Shown in pieces: positions 13,558 to 25,598 of a DNA stretch of 64,000 nucleotides; within the stretch, counting starts at the first letter, position 1; each line of letters begins with the position of its first letter. The DNA is taken from NCBI RefSeq assembly GCF_000787575.1, contig NW_012236521.1:576924-640923 (forward strand), read 5' to 3'. Source of the stretch: Acytostelium subglobosum LB1. Its lineage: Eukaryota; Evosea; Eumycetozoa; Acytosteliales; Acytosteliaceae. Under the pieces are notes generated by a model. The model did not search any database and was not told the DNA's origin. It was given only the letters and a program-made list of their open reading frames with translations. The translations under genes were made by a program, and so were the position numbers.

Positions 13558-15399
13558 TTATCTTCTTCTGCCACCAGCATCTGAATCGCGACCACCTTTC
13601 TTGACTTGTGACAGGAACTCATCCATGCCGAATGGATCGGATGTGGCACCGCTGCCACCTCCATCCTTCTTCTTCTCCTGGTCAAACTTGACTGGTCCAC
13701 TTCTCTCCCTGTTGTGATCGACACCGCTAAACTCCTTGTTGGGTTTGAACCTGCTGGTGGACAGCACATCCTCGATAGAGTTGTTGGTTTCGTCCTGCTT
13801 GATGCGTGGTCTGTAGATTGAGCTGGAAACGCTGTCGCCAAACAATGGCTTGGAGTAGACGCTGTAGGTCTCGTCGTCGCCACCGTTGAATCCAGACGAC
13901 ATGCCCTCGGATTGATTGAACAGTCGCTGATCGAATATTGAGTCCTCGCTACGCACGGCCTGCACCTGACCCAGAGCAATCTTCTCACTGATGTCACGGT
14001 CAGAGTCACGGTTGAACTTGGACTTCTTGCCCGAGGCTTCCAGCCTGTACTCTCTCTCCCTCTCTCTCTTTTTCTCGGCTCTAATGCGATCTCTATCCTT
14101 TCTTCCCTCATCCTCGCTGTCGCTACTGTCGCTGTCGCTGCTATCGCTACTGCTGCTTCTGCTTCTTCTACGGTTGCGCTCATTGCTTCTGCTTCTACTC
14201 CTTGTACGACGGGATGTTGTTGTGGTCTCGCGTCTTGAAGAGGTTGGTGGTGTACGGCCGCCATTCTCGTCATCAGAGGCCTCACGTTCAGTTGGCCTGC
14301 TGTGAATCTTGTTGATAACACTGGTTCGCTCATTCATTGCATCCTCGGCCATCTTGCGCAGCATCTCTTGCTTCTTCTCCTTCTCCTTTTGAGCGAGCTT
14401 CAACTCAAGCTCTGCACGCGCAGTCACCTCTTCACGAGCGTTATTCTCGGCAATGTACAGCGCCTGTGAGAAGTGAGCAAACTTGTCGTTGATCTCTGCC
14501 TTTTGCAGGTTGCGTCCGTCGGCTGCCAGTCTCTTGTCGAGTTCAATCGCGAAACCATTGGGATTCTTCCAGTTGGAGATGCAAGGTGGCACCTTCCACT
14601 CTTGCTGATCCTGTACGGTGGTCTTTCTGGGTGGTGAGTGCATGATGGTGGCGGGAGGCGAGGGCGGGCGCTTCACGTCCTTCTTGATCTTGAACTTTGG
14701 TGGCTCCATTGGGTCCTTGGCCACCTCGACCATACGTATTATACGTGAGCTTGCGTTTGAGTTGTGGCCACCGCCTTGTTGCGATGGAGTGTACTTGACG
14801 TACGCGACCGGTGCCTGCTTCTCGACGTATGATGTCGGCTGCGCGGCGGCGATCTTTACATTAACAATCTTCTCCAGTGCAGCCTTTGTCTTGTTTGTCG
14901 TCTCCACTGTGTCCTCGTCTGTTGGTCGCTCCATCTCGCTTTGACCAAACTCCTTTGGTATCAAGTCAGTGTATTGCGAATACAATATCTTGTTCTTATC
15001 AATGCCCAGCACATCCTCATACTTGACACGTCCACTACTATCTACACCCAGTTGTATAATCTCTTTACTTGTTGATGTTGGTTTGTTGTTGTTGGCGGCG
15101 CCAGCAGCACCCTTTGTACTCGATCCCTTCTTCCTTCCCATGTCGAGAGGGAATTGAGAGGTGTGTATCTCTGGGTATGCACCACCGTCGCCATAATCAT
15201 CTACTGAAGTTGGTTTCCAACCTTTTCTCTGTCCATACGATGGTATACTAGCTCTTTTCGCTTCATTTGCCTTTATCTGTTGTTGTTGTTGTAGTTTCTC
15301 TTTTTGTTGTTGTTGTTGATTCGTTGTTGTGAACAAAGGATGTTCATCATTTGAATAATGTTGTCTTGGTACAGGCAATACACTTGACAATGATGACAT
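13558..15399 (-). CDS. snwA: SNW domain protein (SKIP/Prp45 homologue)
   Basis: A single exon of 613 residues. SNW-domain proteins are spliceosome components (NTC-related, activated complexes) and transcription coregulators. The diagnostic SNWKNPNGF motif with the following LDKRLAADGR is near 14580-14520. The N-terminal conserved region contains SYGQRKGWKP and DGGAYPEIH. After the SNW domain comes a long charged helical segment, then an RS/D/E-rich region (about residues 380-470), ending in the usual GMDEFL tail. Poly-Q near residues 27-40 is a dictyostelid embellishment. The ATG at 15399 gives the typical short N-terminus beginning MSSLSSVLPVP. The 3' end faces rpl34 about 200 bp away. Confidence 0.95.
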   Translation of the reverse strand: MSSLSSVLPVPRQHYSNDEHPLFTTTNQQQQQKEKLQQQQQIKANEAKRASIPSYGQRKGWKPTSVDDYGDGGAYPEIHTSQFPLDMGRKKGSSTKGAAGAANNNKPTSTSKEIIQLGVDSSGRVKYEDVLGIDKNKILYSQYTDLIPKEFGQSEMERPTDEDTVETTNKTKAALEKIVNVKIAAAQPTSYVEKQAPVAYVKYTPSQQGGGHNSNASSRIIRMVEVAKDPMEPPKFKIKKDVKRPPSPPATIMHSPPRKTTVQDQQEWKVPPCISNWKNPNGFAIELDKRLAADGRNLQKAEINDKFAHFSQALYIAENNAREEVTARAELELKLAQKEKEKKQEMLRKMAEDAMNERTSVINKIHSRPTEREASDDENGGRTPPTSSRRETTTTSRRTRSRSRSNERNRRRSRSSSSDSSDSDSSDSEDEGRKDRDRIRAEKKREREREYRLEASGKKSKFNRDSDRDISEKIALGQVQAVRSEDSIFDQRLFNQSEGMSSGFNGGDDETYSVYSKPLFGDSVSSSIYRPRIKQDETNNSIEDVLSTSRFKPNKEFSGVDHNRERSGPVKFDQEKKKDGGGSGATSDPFGMDEFLSQVKKGGRDSDAGGRRR

Positions 15400-15739
15400 T
15401 ATTTAGTTATTAATGTGTGTGTGTGTATATATTAGTGTACAAATATATATATAAATATGTGTATGTTAGATAATTGAATGTAAGAATGAATGAGATTAGT
15501 TCGCGCGACAAAGTGTTTGTCAAACATTGAACACATGACTTGGTTTGTTTGACAAAATTGAGTCAAAAGGGGAGATGAGTTCATTCATTCAATCTCAATC
15601 AAGTTTGTCATTCGATCGCGATCTGAAGCCAACAACAACCGCGACAACAACATACTCCTGCGACAGCAACAACAACAACATCTTAGTATAACAACCAACA
15701 TACATATACATACATACATACATATACACAAACATAATA
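15400..15739. other. Divergent promoter region between snwA and the calmodulin-like gene
   Basis: AT-rich DNA with TATA-like ATATATAAATAT near 15448, followed by CAA/CATA repeats just upstream of the ATG at 15740. No coding frame is seen. It probably holds both start sites. Confidence 0.5.
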
Positions 15740-16341
15740 ATGGTAAGAATCAATCATTCAATCAATCAACTCTACATCATTGAATGACTGACACACTTGG
15801 CGACGTATTAGGCAAAGGAAGACGCTACACAACAACTCTATAAGGAGGCTTTCAATCTGTTTGATAGGGATAAGGATGGAAAGATTAGTACACAGGACTT
15901 GGGTACAGTGATGAGATCAGTTGGTTCAAATCCTACTCAGGCAGAGCTGCAGGATATGATCAAGGAGGTGGACGATGGCAATGGATTGGTGGACTTTCAA
16001 CACTTTGCCATGTTGATGCAACGCAAGACTCAATACTCTGATGCCGATGCCGACATCAAACAAGCATTCAAAGTGTTTGACAAGAAGGGCAATGGATACG
16101 CAAGTGTCGCTGATCTCAAGCATACCTTGGTATCAATCGGTGAGAAGTTAACAAAGGAGGAGGTATGTATAGTGCGATTGATTGAATGATTGATTGAATG
16201 AGTAAGTGGACTGACGTTTGATACCTAATGTATGTTATATAGTTTGACAATGTATTGAAGGATGCCAAGATCGTCGATGGTCAGATCCATGTCGACGAGT
16301 TTATCAGGATAATCAAGTCAAGCAAGGCATTCATGTCCTAG
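15740..16341 (+). CDS. Calmodulin-like EF-hand protein
   Basis: Exon 1 is the ATG alone (15740-15742), followed by exons 15812-16162 and 16243-16341. The product is 150 residues. The length, four-hand layout and an intron right after the start codon are calmodulin traits. Only hand 1 is canonical ([12 protein letters not shown], though the twelfth ligand is Asp, not Glu). Hand 2 (DDGNGLVDF) is shortened, and hands 3 ([12 protein letters not shown]) and 4 ([12 protein letters not shown]) lack key ligands. It probably binds little Ca2+ and may act as a light-chain or CalB-like partner. A true calmodulin should exist elsewhere in the genome. Confidence 0.88.
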
Positions 16342-16496
16342 TGTTGCCAACATTGATTGCATCACAGGTTGTACAATACAGTCAGTCAATACAGACAGGA
16401 ACAATAATAAATACTCTTGACTAGTCAGCGAACATATTGGAGTGAATGGAGCGTTTATGGTATGATTGAGGTTGATTGATTAGATGTGAATGCACA

Positions 16497-17914
16497 TTAT
16501 TGATTCTGGGCCATGAACTCCTTCATAAAGGCCAACAGTACTTCGACACCTCTGACTGTGATGGCATTGTACAGGGAGACTCTTACGCCACCTACTGATC
16601 TGTGACCCTTTACATCTGTGATACCATGCTTCTCTGCAGCCTTAAAGAACTTCTCCTCCATGGCTTCATCGCCATCCTTAATCCTAATGCATGCATTCAT
16701 TCTAGATCTATATTTCTTGTCAATGTAACAACTATGGATGATTGATTGATTGGCTGGATGTTAGTATTGGCTCATCCATGGATAATGATGAATATGGACA
16801 CATACGTGTAGAATCCATTTGAGTTGTCTACAAAGTCGTATAACATATGAGACTTGGTCTGGCTCAGTCTGGACATCTCATCAAGTCCACCATTCTTCAA
16901 CAGCCACTTGAGTACCAATCCCATAATATAGATGTTGAATGTTGGTGGAGTGTTATCCAGTGAGTTCTGTTGGCTCTTCTTCTGTTTGAGTTGCCAATCA
17001 TGACCAAGTGATCAAGTAATTGAGTGAGGGATGGAGGCATTGTTAGGAATCATTCCATCAATCAATCAATCAATCAATCATATTCTGCTGGACATACCAA
17101 GAAGTTGAAGACGTTGGGAGTGTCTGGCTTTGACTTTTGGAGAAGGTCCTTGCGAATGATGACAATGGTGATACCGGCAATGCCAGCGTTCTTTTGTGCT
17201 CCGGCGTAGATGAGACCGAATTTGGAGACGTCAACGGGACGCGAGAGGAAGTTGGACGACATGTCGCAGAGAATGGGGATACTCGCTGGCACATTGTCAT
17301 AGACCTGTTGCGAGGGCATTTCAACGCCATGCACAGTCTCATTGTCACAATAATAGAAATATGATGCGTTGTCTGATCTCTTCCAGTCCGATGGCTCGGC
17401 CACTGTTCTGAACTTTGTCGACTCCATATCAGCCACGGCATTGACCTTTGTATACATCTTGGCTTCATTGTACGCAGACTTTGACCATGCACCAGTGACC
17501 AAGTAATCAATCGTATCATTATTGCCATTGCACAGATTGATAGGTATGCCTGCAAACAATGAAGTAGCGCCACCCTGTAAGAACAATATATCATAGTTCT
17601 CTGGTATGTTGCTGGATTGTCATGATAAGACATGAGTGTGAGCATGATGTGATGTGTATCCGATCCACAAGAACTACACACACTTACAGTAGCAGTCTAA
17701 GGTTGGACTTGGCATCCTCGTGTACCTTTGAATACTCCTTGCCTCTGTGTGATAGCTCCATTATACTCTTGCCACTGCCTTGGAAGTTGAGCAACTCTTG
17801 TTGAGCCTCCAACAACACCTCCTCTGGCAAACAACCTGGTCCAGCACCAAAGTTAAGTACTCTACCATGAGTCAATCCATTATTATAATCAACTGTATTA
17901 TTCGTCGAAGTCAT
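16497..17914 (-). CDS. serC: Phosphoserine aminotransferase
   Basis: Minus-strand exons 17914-17688, 17611-17098, 16981-16806 and 16731-16497 give 383 residues, the usual family size. The enzyme converts 3-phosphohydroxypyruvate and glutamate to phosphoserine, the second step of serine synthesis, using PLP. The start has the conserved NFGAGPGCLPEEVL and the SIMELSHRGKEY block. The catalytic region holds DMSSNFLSRPVDVSKFG and the PLP lysine in YAGAQKNAGIAG. PPTFNIYIMGLVLKW and the C-terminal GHRSVGGVRVSLYNA complete the fold-type I pattern. The reading frame closes exactly. Probably cytosolic: no targeting peptide is visible. Confidence 0.95.
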
Positions 17915-18663
17915 TATATATCTCTAACTATCTATCTATCTGTACTTTATGAGTATCAAGAATGTTGTGAGTGTTGTGTTTGTCGTGTAGGTATGTTATG
18001 TGTATGTTCATTGACACATCTGCAACAAGCATAAAACGACATAATTTAAATTATGTTCCTCGTTTCGGAATTCCCAAAGCGGCAAAGATGTTCAGAGCAC
18101 TCTCAGTCTATCATTCACAACAATGATTACCATGATGTCAATCATGTACATGTAATTATTTATTTATTTATTGCTTCAAATAAGTAAGATCTTTGACTAG
18201 TCATACATTATTTATGCATATTGAACATCATCATTATCATCATTATCACAGTCAGCCTGACAATTGACCGCGGTCCATCTTCAGACCTTACCCCAGGTCA
18301 ATGTTGATGATGGACTGGTGTGAAGTCACTAACACAAGAATGGCTGACTCACACTCCTCGCGATTGGGGACTGCTCTTTGTTCAGAGGGGAAGCACCAAC
18401 ACTTTTCTCTTTTTCTGAAGAGTGCCGGTCAATTGTGTGTGTAGGCGTGGTCACTCCTGCTCCAAAATCAAGCATCATCACCATGATACTTTCTCCAAAG
18501 TGAGAGAGAGTAAGAGTGATTGATTGTTCTTTGTTGTGACAATAATTATCAATAATAACAATACTTTATAGTTGATACGATCAGGAATTATTTAACCATT
18601 ATCAATCTAACAATCTAATTATTTATTATTTGTAATAACAAAAATATAATATCACTTTCTAAA
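17915..18663. other. Divergent intergenic region
   Basis: This 749 bp lies between two divergently transcribed genes. It is AT-rich near both ends and has a less AT-rich centre (18250-18480) with several GGTCA/TGACC-like pieces and TGACTCA at 18345. No open frame or RNA gene is recognised. It probably holds the promoters of both genes. Confidence 0.4.
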
Positions 18664-19786
18664 ATGTCCAAATTAAGAGCATTCTTCTCATTCAACAACT
18701 CATGGAAGTTGAACTTTGAGGGCAAGGAGATGACCATCGAGGTCACATGTCAGAAGAAGGTCTTGGTCAATGGCCAAGAAGTCACCTTCATCATCAACAA
18801 GAATTTCCTTCGTCTAGAGTAAGTGTTTGATCAAATGATACACTCACTCCTTTAATCAAACAATCAATCATAATAATATTAACATTTACCAATTTAAATT
18901 AATTATTATAAGGTTCGTTTATGAGGACCATGTATTCTATATTAGCCCAGGCAAGGCTTTGCCATTTTTGGGATTCAACTCACAATTATATATGGATCAG
19001 GTCAATGTGTTGAATGGAAAGCCATACACTATTACACCATTCAAACAAAGATTGGCCGTTGTGATCATTGCCTACTTGCTCGGTGCCATTATCTCATTCT
19101 GGGCACTCATCCCTATTTTTGTCTACTTGCTCGGTCTATTCCTCTTCTTTAGAAGACGTACATACACCGTTCACTCACTGCCCGCTCAACTCGTCAATGG
19201 TGGATCCGTTGAGGAGGGAGCTTCTACCGACGCCGCCGCTCCACTCGTCTCCAACTACACCGTATACAACCCAATCATGACCGACTATATCCTGCCATTG
19301 TGTGACAAGGTCAAGGGTCTGGCCAAGAAGAATGAGCAGCCACAGCAAGTCCAATACACCTACTCCACCAGCTCATACAACATGCCCGCTCAACAGCAGA
19401 CTATGCAACCAATGCAGTCCATGCCACAGATGCAACAACAGCCAATGATGCAGCAAATGCCAGTCCAGCAGCAACAGATGCAGCAGCAGCAGCCAATGCA
19501 ACAGATGCCAGTCCAGCAGCAGCAGCAGCAGCAGCAGCCAATGCAGCACATGCCACCAATGCAACAACTCCAACAGCCAACCCAGACACCAATGCAAACT
19601 GCCATGAACCAGTCCGGTCAGCCAAACTCTCCACAGATGCAACCAACCATCCAGCCAATCCAGACCATGTACCCAAGCTACCCACCAATCTACCAGCCAG
19701 CTCCATACCAATCATACATTCCCATGATGATCCCTCAGCAGAACCAACAAGTTCAGCAGCAACAGCAGCAGCAGCCACAGAAGTAG
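18664..19786 (+). CDS. Unknown membrane protein with Q/M/P-rich tail
   Basis: Exons 18664-18818 and 18913-19786 give 342 residues. I recognise no named family. The N-terminal 110 residues form a compact beta-like cytosolic domain (WKLNFEGKEM, VFYISPGKALPF). A strong hydrophobic hairpin, about residues 122-160, follows and can form two transmembrane helices, ending in RRR. The C-terminal 130 residues are a Gln/Met/Pro-rich low-complexity tail that grows from CAG/CAA runs. A tail-facing-cytosol topology with both termini inside is likely. The poly-Q region gives long false frames on the opposite strand. Confidence 0.85.
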
Positions 19787-20073
19787 ACATCCAATTGCCG
19801 GCTTCGTTTTTTTCTTTAACCTCTTGTAACTATTATTAAAATATCGTATTGATGATTATATCATCGATTATCACTACCAATCAATGTTTGAAAGGGTATC
19901 ATTCCTCCTTAACTGTCACAAGTTTATTTGAATTTGAATTTTAAAATTAAACCGCTACTTTTTTTTGAAGTGTGGGGGTTTGCACTTGGAGATGAAGTTG
20001 ACAAATGAATGAATACTTGCATTAATGAATGATAAAGAGATAAAGAGATAAAGAGATAAAGAGATAATATAAG

Positions 20074-21588
20074 ATGGAGATAGATGATAAGAATGGCAAT
20101 CACAAGAGAGACTTGGATGAGTCGATGAATGGTGATGATGATTCTTCACCTGTATCAAAGAACAAAGAGAAGAGATCAAAGCATAAGCATCATCGTCATC
20201 ATGATGATGAAGAGTCATCACCAACTACATCTACAACAACGACAACTACAACAACTACTACAACTACATCAACTACATCACCTACACCTTCACCATCAAT
20301 ATCAATGTCAATGTCAACATCACCTCAGCTTGAGATTGATCAACCCAAGCTACACCAACAACCTCAACAACAACCTCTACAACCTCAACAACCTCCACAA
20401 CAAATGATATTACAATCTGATTTCTCAACGATAACTGAATGTTCATGGTATAGACCTAACGAGATATCAGAGTTTGAGCGTAATAATATGGTCGAGTTCT
20501 TTAGAGGCGACTCACCAATCAAGACACCAGAGTCATACAAAGAGTACCGCGACTTTATGATCAGCACGTACAACCAGAACCCATACCAGTACCTCACGCT
20601 GACAGCCGTCCGTCGCAACATTGTCGGCGACGTCTGCTCAATAATGCGCGTTCACGCCTTCCTCGAGCAGTGGGGCCTCATCAACTACTACGTCAACCCA
20701 GACAGCGGCGCGCTCGTCCCCACACCGCTCTCAGTGGCCGTCGCCAACAAGAGGCCGGACGGCGCGGCCGGCGACGAGTGGTCCGATCAAGAGACCCTGC
20801 TCCTATTGGAGGCCATCGATACATTCGGCGACAGCTGGTCGGATGTGGCCAATCATGTGGTCACCAAGTCAAAGGAGCAGTGTCTGATGCACTTTCTGCG
20901 ATTGCCCATCGAGGACACATTCCTTGAGGACAACTTCAATCGAGCCGTTGAGTATAGGAAGCAGCTGACGAACAATGAACAACAACAACAACAACACGAC
21001 GTTGTCAAAACCATCGAGTTCTTGTCGCGATCAGTCAATGCCAATGTATGTCGCGCGGCAACAGACGCAGCTAACAAGGAGCTGAGCAAAACACACAAGA
21101 TAGACGTTGAGTCATCCAAAGAGATTCAATCCCTTGTATTCCACGTCATCAATGATCAGGCCAAGAAGCTAGACACCAAGCTAAAGTACTACTCTGACCT
21201 GGAGGAATCTTTGGACAAGGATAGGATAATGGTATGTCATGTTGTTAGGCCCCTTGGATGAAGTTGACTTGTCTAACGCTCACTCAATCATTCAATCAAT
21301 TAGTTGGAGAAATCACGTCTGGCGGTATTTGCAGAGAGACTACAGTTGTTGAAGGCAACCACACAGTCCAATCAATCAATGGATACAAGTGCTGTGGATA
21401 GTAGCAACGATGACATTTCAATGGACTTGACTGATATGCCATCGACAATGACAACATCATCGGAGCCCCCAATGACTACAGCGACAACAGCGACTACAAC
21501 GACTACAACAGAGACACCAATCACAATGATACCAACAGACGCATCTATGTTAACAGCAGATGGCAATAACAATGCAATGAACGTGTAA
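20074..21588 (+). CDS. SWIRM-SANT protein, SWI3/SMARCC/RSC8-type chromatin remodelling subunit
   Basis: Exons 20074-21231 and 21304-21588, phase 0, give 480 residues. SWI3-type subunits form the dimeric scaffold of SWI/SNF-class remodellers in the nucleus. After a Lys-rich and Thr/Gln low-complexity N-terminus comes a SWIRM domain (about residues 122-220: FFRGDSPIKTPESY, LTAVRRNIVGDV, FLEQWGLINYYV). Then a SANT domain (about 236-285) starts at DEWSDQETLLLLEAI and includes SWSDVANHV. A helical C-terminal segment (LKYYSDLEESLDKDRIM...LEKSRLAVFAERLQLL) is the expected coiled-coil dimerisation part. It is shorter than human SMARCC and nearer yeast Rsc8. Confidence 0.92.
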
Positions 21589-21727
21589 TCTCAGAAGTAC
21601 TACTTTGTCGTTTTTTCATTCTTTATTGAGTATGACGATCACTCATTCATCGTCTTTTGACCAATGTGTGACGAGTCTTCATTATTGATGTTGTTGTAAA
21701 TAGATAAGATAGATAGACATAGATATA

Positions 21728-22530
21728 ATGGATAAATGTATTGATCAGTTTGTTGTTCCAGGTGATGTGATTGGTACAATCGTTGACCTAAAGGTTCGCA
21801 TTGGACAAGGACTTCAACAAGTAAAAGACTCTGTCGTTGCCACCAAGTCTGGTGTGCTCCGCTTCAGCAAGCATCACAAGTTCTACTGGATAGAGAATGA
21901 ACAGAAACGAGTATGTTATAGTATTGATTGAGTCATCGGATTGATCGATTCTAACAATCTATCAATCATATTCAAACAATCAAACATTAGTATGTACCTC
22001 AAGCAGAGGATATGGTCATTGGTATAATAACAGAGAAGCATGCAGAGTCATTCAAAGTTGATATTGGTAGTAGTTCACAGGCATTGTTATCAGCATACTC
22101 ATTCGAAGGCGCAACAAAGAATAATAAGCCATTGTTATCAGTTGGTAACTTGGTATATTGTAGAGTATTGGTGGCCAATAAGGATATGGAGCCAGAGCTT
22201 GTGTGTACCTCTGCAAAGAACAAGGCTGAGGGCTTTGGTCAGTTGATTGGCGGACAGACATTCAACTGCTCGTTGGGCATGTCACACTACTTGCTGTCGG
22301 AGGAGTGCGAGACGCTCAAGGTGGTGGGCAAACACATTGCCTACGAGATTGCTGTCGGTGTGAATGGCCGCGTCTGGGTCAACTCAACCAGCAATCATCA
22401 CACCATTGTCGTCACCAACACAATACTCAACTCACAGTTCATCGTGGACGACCAGCTTGAGCCCTTCATCCTTCGCATTCTCCAACAACAACAGCTCCAA
22501 CAGACACAGCAACAGCAACAACAACTGTAA
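21728..22530 (+). CDS. rrp40: Exosome complex component Rrp40 (EXOSC3)
   Basis: Exons 21728-21910 and 21991-22530 give 240 residues. Rrp40 is one of the three S1/KH cap proteins of the RNA exosome, needed for 3'-5' RNA processing. The order fits: an N-terminal domain with VVPGDVIG, an S1 domain starting YVPQAEDMVIGIITEKHAE, and a C-terminal KH domain with the family's GVNGRVWV motif. A poly-Q tail of about 20 residues ends the protein. The intron falls between the N-terminal and S1 parts. Confidence 0.93.
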
Positions 22531-23592
22531 GGTGGGAGTATGTTTGTTCCTTCCTCATTCACATTACGAGCTAGCGTTAGTTCGTCATGGTCATAGCGAG
22601 CATATCCATGTCTTGTCTGCCTCTCAACAACAACCAACAACAACATGTCGTGACGTCCAGTCCAGTGCCGTGCCATGCCATGCCGCCCATAGTTCCCTTT
22701 GGGTCCAATACCATCTTCGCAGCCACTTATGTCCAATGTGTATTGGACAAACACAAACACCTAACTTATACAACACAAACAACATAACCTGGTGCCAAGC
22801 CAAGACAAGCACATGAATGTTGACACCCGTTCGCCATAACATCATCATTTGATTGTTTGTTTACGCCGCCACGCAATGACTCGTGCATGTCATTGTCAAA
22901 CCGCGCCGGGCCATTCATTCGTCAGGCTCGCCCATTTCAAACAACAACACCCAGGCTACTGTGGTGTGGGGTAATAAATTATAACAAACAATGGTATTGT
23001 GATGATGATGAATAATAGCATTACGTGCGTGTGTGAAAGAGTAGTAGTGTTCAGTGTTGTTGACAAGGGGTAGTGGTAGGGGTGTCCATCCGGATGTCCC
23101 TATCTCACACACATTCATACATTCCATTCATTCCTTTCAAACACACTCTTAGATGCTTGACATTCCAGGTCAGACTGTGGTGTGTCAGTGTGTGGAGGGG
23201 GTTCCGAATGGAAGAGATTGACATCATCTGTTCACACTCTAATACTCTACATCCATCCATCCATCTCAAACAACACTCTTAGAAGTCAACGTTTCCCCTC
23301 TAGGTCTGGTCTTACACACACACACTATCCTCTCTCTCACCACCTTGACTCACTCACTCTGCACTACTCTTCATAATGTAGGAGGGAGGTAATGATTACT
23401 AATAACCTTTTAGTTTACCTTATCTTTGTTATTAGAGACAGAGTTATATAACATTATTCATAGATAGATAGATATTATTACATTGTTTATTTATAGATAC
23501 TAATACCATCTTATAAGTTATAATACATTATATTATTATATTACCATTTCATTACGTTACTTATTTATCCAACAACAACAACAACAACAACA
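22531..23592. other. Intergenic region, about 1.06 kb
   Basis: This holds several short open frames without protein character. The first part (to about 22810) is CAA/ACA-rich and may be the 3' UTR of rrp40. The middle contains a diverged direct repeat around CAAACA(A)CACTCTTAGA at 23128-23153 and 23259-23283. The last 200 bp are strongly AT-rich with CAA repeats before the ATG at 23593, as expected for a promoter and 5' UTR. Confidence 0.4.
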
Positions 23593-24408
23593 ATGTCAAC
23601 ACATACACTCACACAAGTCATTCCAATGAATGCTGATACTTTCTATGCCATTACAGAGTCGACAGAGTTTGATCAGTTCCAGATACCTATGATGGGTCTA
23701 AACTCTATTGAATTAAAAGAGGAGAGAGAAGATGTAGGTATTTGGAATGATACAATTGAATGAATAGATGGCTAGTTTGTTAACAATATTTCCATTTCCA
23801 TTTCTATCTGTATCTACCAATAATACAGGACAACTATATATCAAGAAAGGTGATTGTTAAACCAAAGACAAGCATTCCATCATTCTTGCTTAAGTTCTCC
23901 AGTGGTACATCAGAGATATCATACGTTGACACCCAGATCAAGTCAAAGCAAAAGAGAGAGATTATAATCAAGACCATCCCACCTTTAATGTCAGAGAATA
24001 TTTGGTATGTTGTTAATGGAATGGATGGAGCAAACATATACTAACTTATTGTATATATTTTATAGTATTGAAGGAGTTATCAATGTAGAGCCACTGGATG
24101 ACAATACATGCCTTAAGGTATTGCGTGTAACACTCAGTTTCTCTGGATCTCTTTATTGGATTTCATCCATTATCGAGAGTAATATCATTGCTGAGCTGAA
24201 GAAGTCTTTGGAGCAGCTTCCAAACGTTGTAAATGCCTACAAACGTCATATGGAGGAGAAGGGACTTCCCCTGCCAGTTTTCAAGCCAGCCGCACTCAAA
24301 TCGTCGTACAGCAGCGGCAGCAGCGAACATAGAATCAACCAGAGCAGTGTTCTGGGTGATTCGGGTACGTCAACAGTGTTGACTGAGCCCATGGCCCAGT
24401 TGGTCTGA
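23593..24408 (+). CDS. START/VASt-like lipid-binding-fold protein (tentative)
   Basis: Exons 23593-23733, 23829-24004 and 24066-24408 give 219 residues with an exact frame. There is no signal peptide or transmembrane segment. The predicted layout, an N-terminal helix (NADTFYAITESTEFDQF), a run of beta strands (SRKVIVKPKTSIPSF, LRVTLSFSG) and a long C-terminal helix (ESNIIAELKKSLEQLPNVV), resembles the START/VASt/PRELI helix-grip fold. I base this on pattern only. The Ser-rich last 45 residues look disordered. Function unknown. Confidence 0.8.
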
Positions 24409-24547
24409 CTTGGTTCAGCATCATCTTGAGGTCTAAATAAACAACCTACGTGTAGATTGATCAATACTTTTTGTATGAATGGCTGTGTTCATCAGAAAAA
24501 CGAGAAGACGAATGTGATCACATTAGTCATTCATTACTTTGATCGAC

Positions 24548-25553
24548 ATGTTACGCAATGCTTGTGTATATGTATTACCTAGAGTGAGACGTCTAGTACA
24601 AGTAGGTGATCATCATCATTTGGGAACGTGTGCATATTCAAGTGGCAAGCCAAACAAGAGTGGCGGCAGCATTAGCTACAACACCTCTACAAAGAACTTG
24701 GACACAACAAGAGGTGTACTGCCAAAGTCCGTCTCGTTGAATCTTAAATCGTACGTATGTTGACCAGGCATGATCGCGAGACTTCTGTCTAATCACTCAA
24801 TCAATCTATCATAGCAAGTCACAATGGCTTAAGAGACAACTTAGTGATCCTTATGTTAGACAGGCACATGCACAAGCGTATGTGTCGAGGGCTGCATTCA
24901 AGTTGGCTGAGATGGATGAGAAGTTGAAGATATTGAAGCCTGGCGCATTGGTTGTGGATCTTGGTGCAACACCCGGAGGTTGGACACAGGTCGCACAGCG
25001 CACTGTTGGTGACACAGGCGTTGTAATATCAGTGGACATCAATGAGGAAGGATTTGAACTGCCTCATTCTCACTTCATTGCTGGTGACTTTAGTCTGCCC
25101 GAGACCAAGTTGGCAATCAAGGCCAAGATTCAGGAGGCACAAGATGAGCGATCGCCAAAGAAGAAGTTGGTGTTGCCCACAAGCAGCGGCAACACTGTTG
25201 GATTCGTCGATGTAGTACTGAGCGACATGGCTCCACCATACTGTGGTGTCAGTAACATTGATCATGATCGTCTGATGGAGCTTGCCAATCAGGCGTTGCA
25301 GTTTGCAATCGAGACTCTCAAACCTGGTGGATCATTCATTTGCAAGGTGTCTAGAGGTGGAACAGAGTTGCGCATGCTCAAACATATGGAGCGATTCTTT
25401 GGCACAGTCAAATCAATGAAGCCCGATGCTTCAAGGCAAGAGTCAACAGAGATATACTACATTGGCCTCAAGTACAGGCCTGTCAAGGATACTTCACAAT
25501 CAAGCGGGGACAACACTGGCAACAATTCTGGACAAAGTATATACGATGATTGA
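24548..25553 (+). CDS. FtsJ/RrmJ-family 2'-O-ribose methyltransferase, probably mitochondrial Mrm2-like
   Basis: Exons 24548-24750 and 24815-25553 give 313 residues. The FtsJ family uses AdoMet to methylate ribose 2'-OH. The K-D-K-E catalytic tetrad is visible: K in SRAAFKLAEM, D in VVLSDMAPP, K in FICKVSRGG and E in RQESTEIYYIGLKY. The AdoMet site is VVDLGATPGGWTQVA. An Arg-rich, acid-poor 60-residue N-terminal extension (MLRNACVYVLPRVRRLV) suggests a mitochondrial targeting peptide. This favours the Mrm2/MRM2 branch (large-subunit rRNA) over the tRNA branch. The next gene ends only 45 bp beyond, on the other strand. Confidence 0.92.
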
Positions 25554-25598
25554 TAAGTAAACTCATCACCTGAATCGATTGGTGACTCGGTCGTTTAT

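Noticed and set aside
19373-19790. Long minus-strand frames rich in Trp/Leu/Cys or Ala/Val
   Set aside because: They are mirror images of the CAG/CAA-rich tail of the plus-strand gene 18664-19786.
22364-22848. Open frames on both strands downstream of rrp40
   Set aside because: They overlap the rrp40 exon in other frames and run into CAA-rich sequence without protein character.
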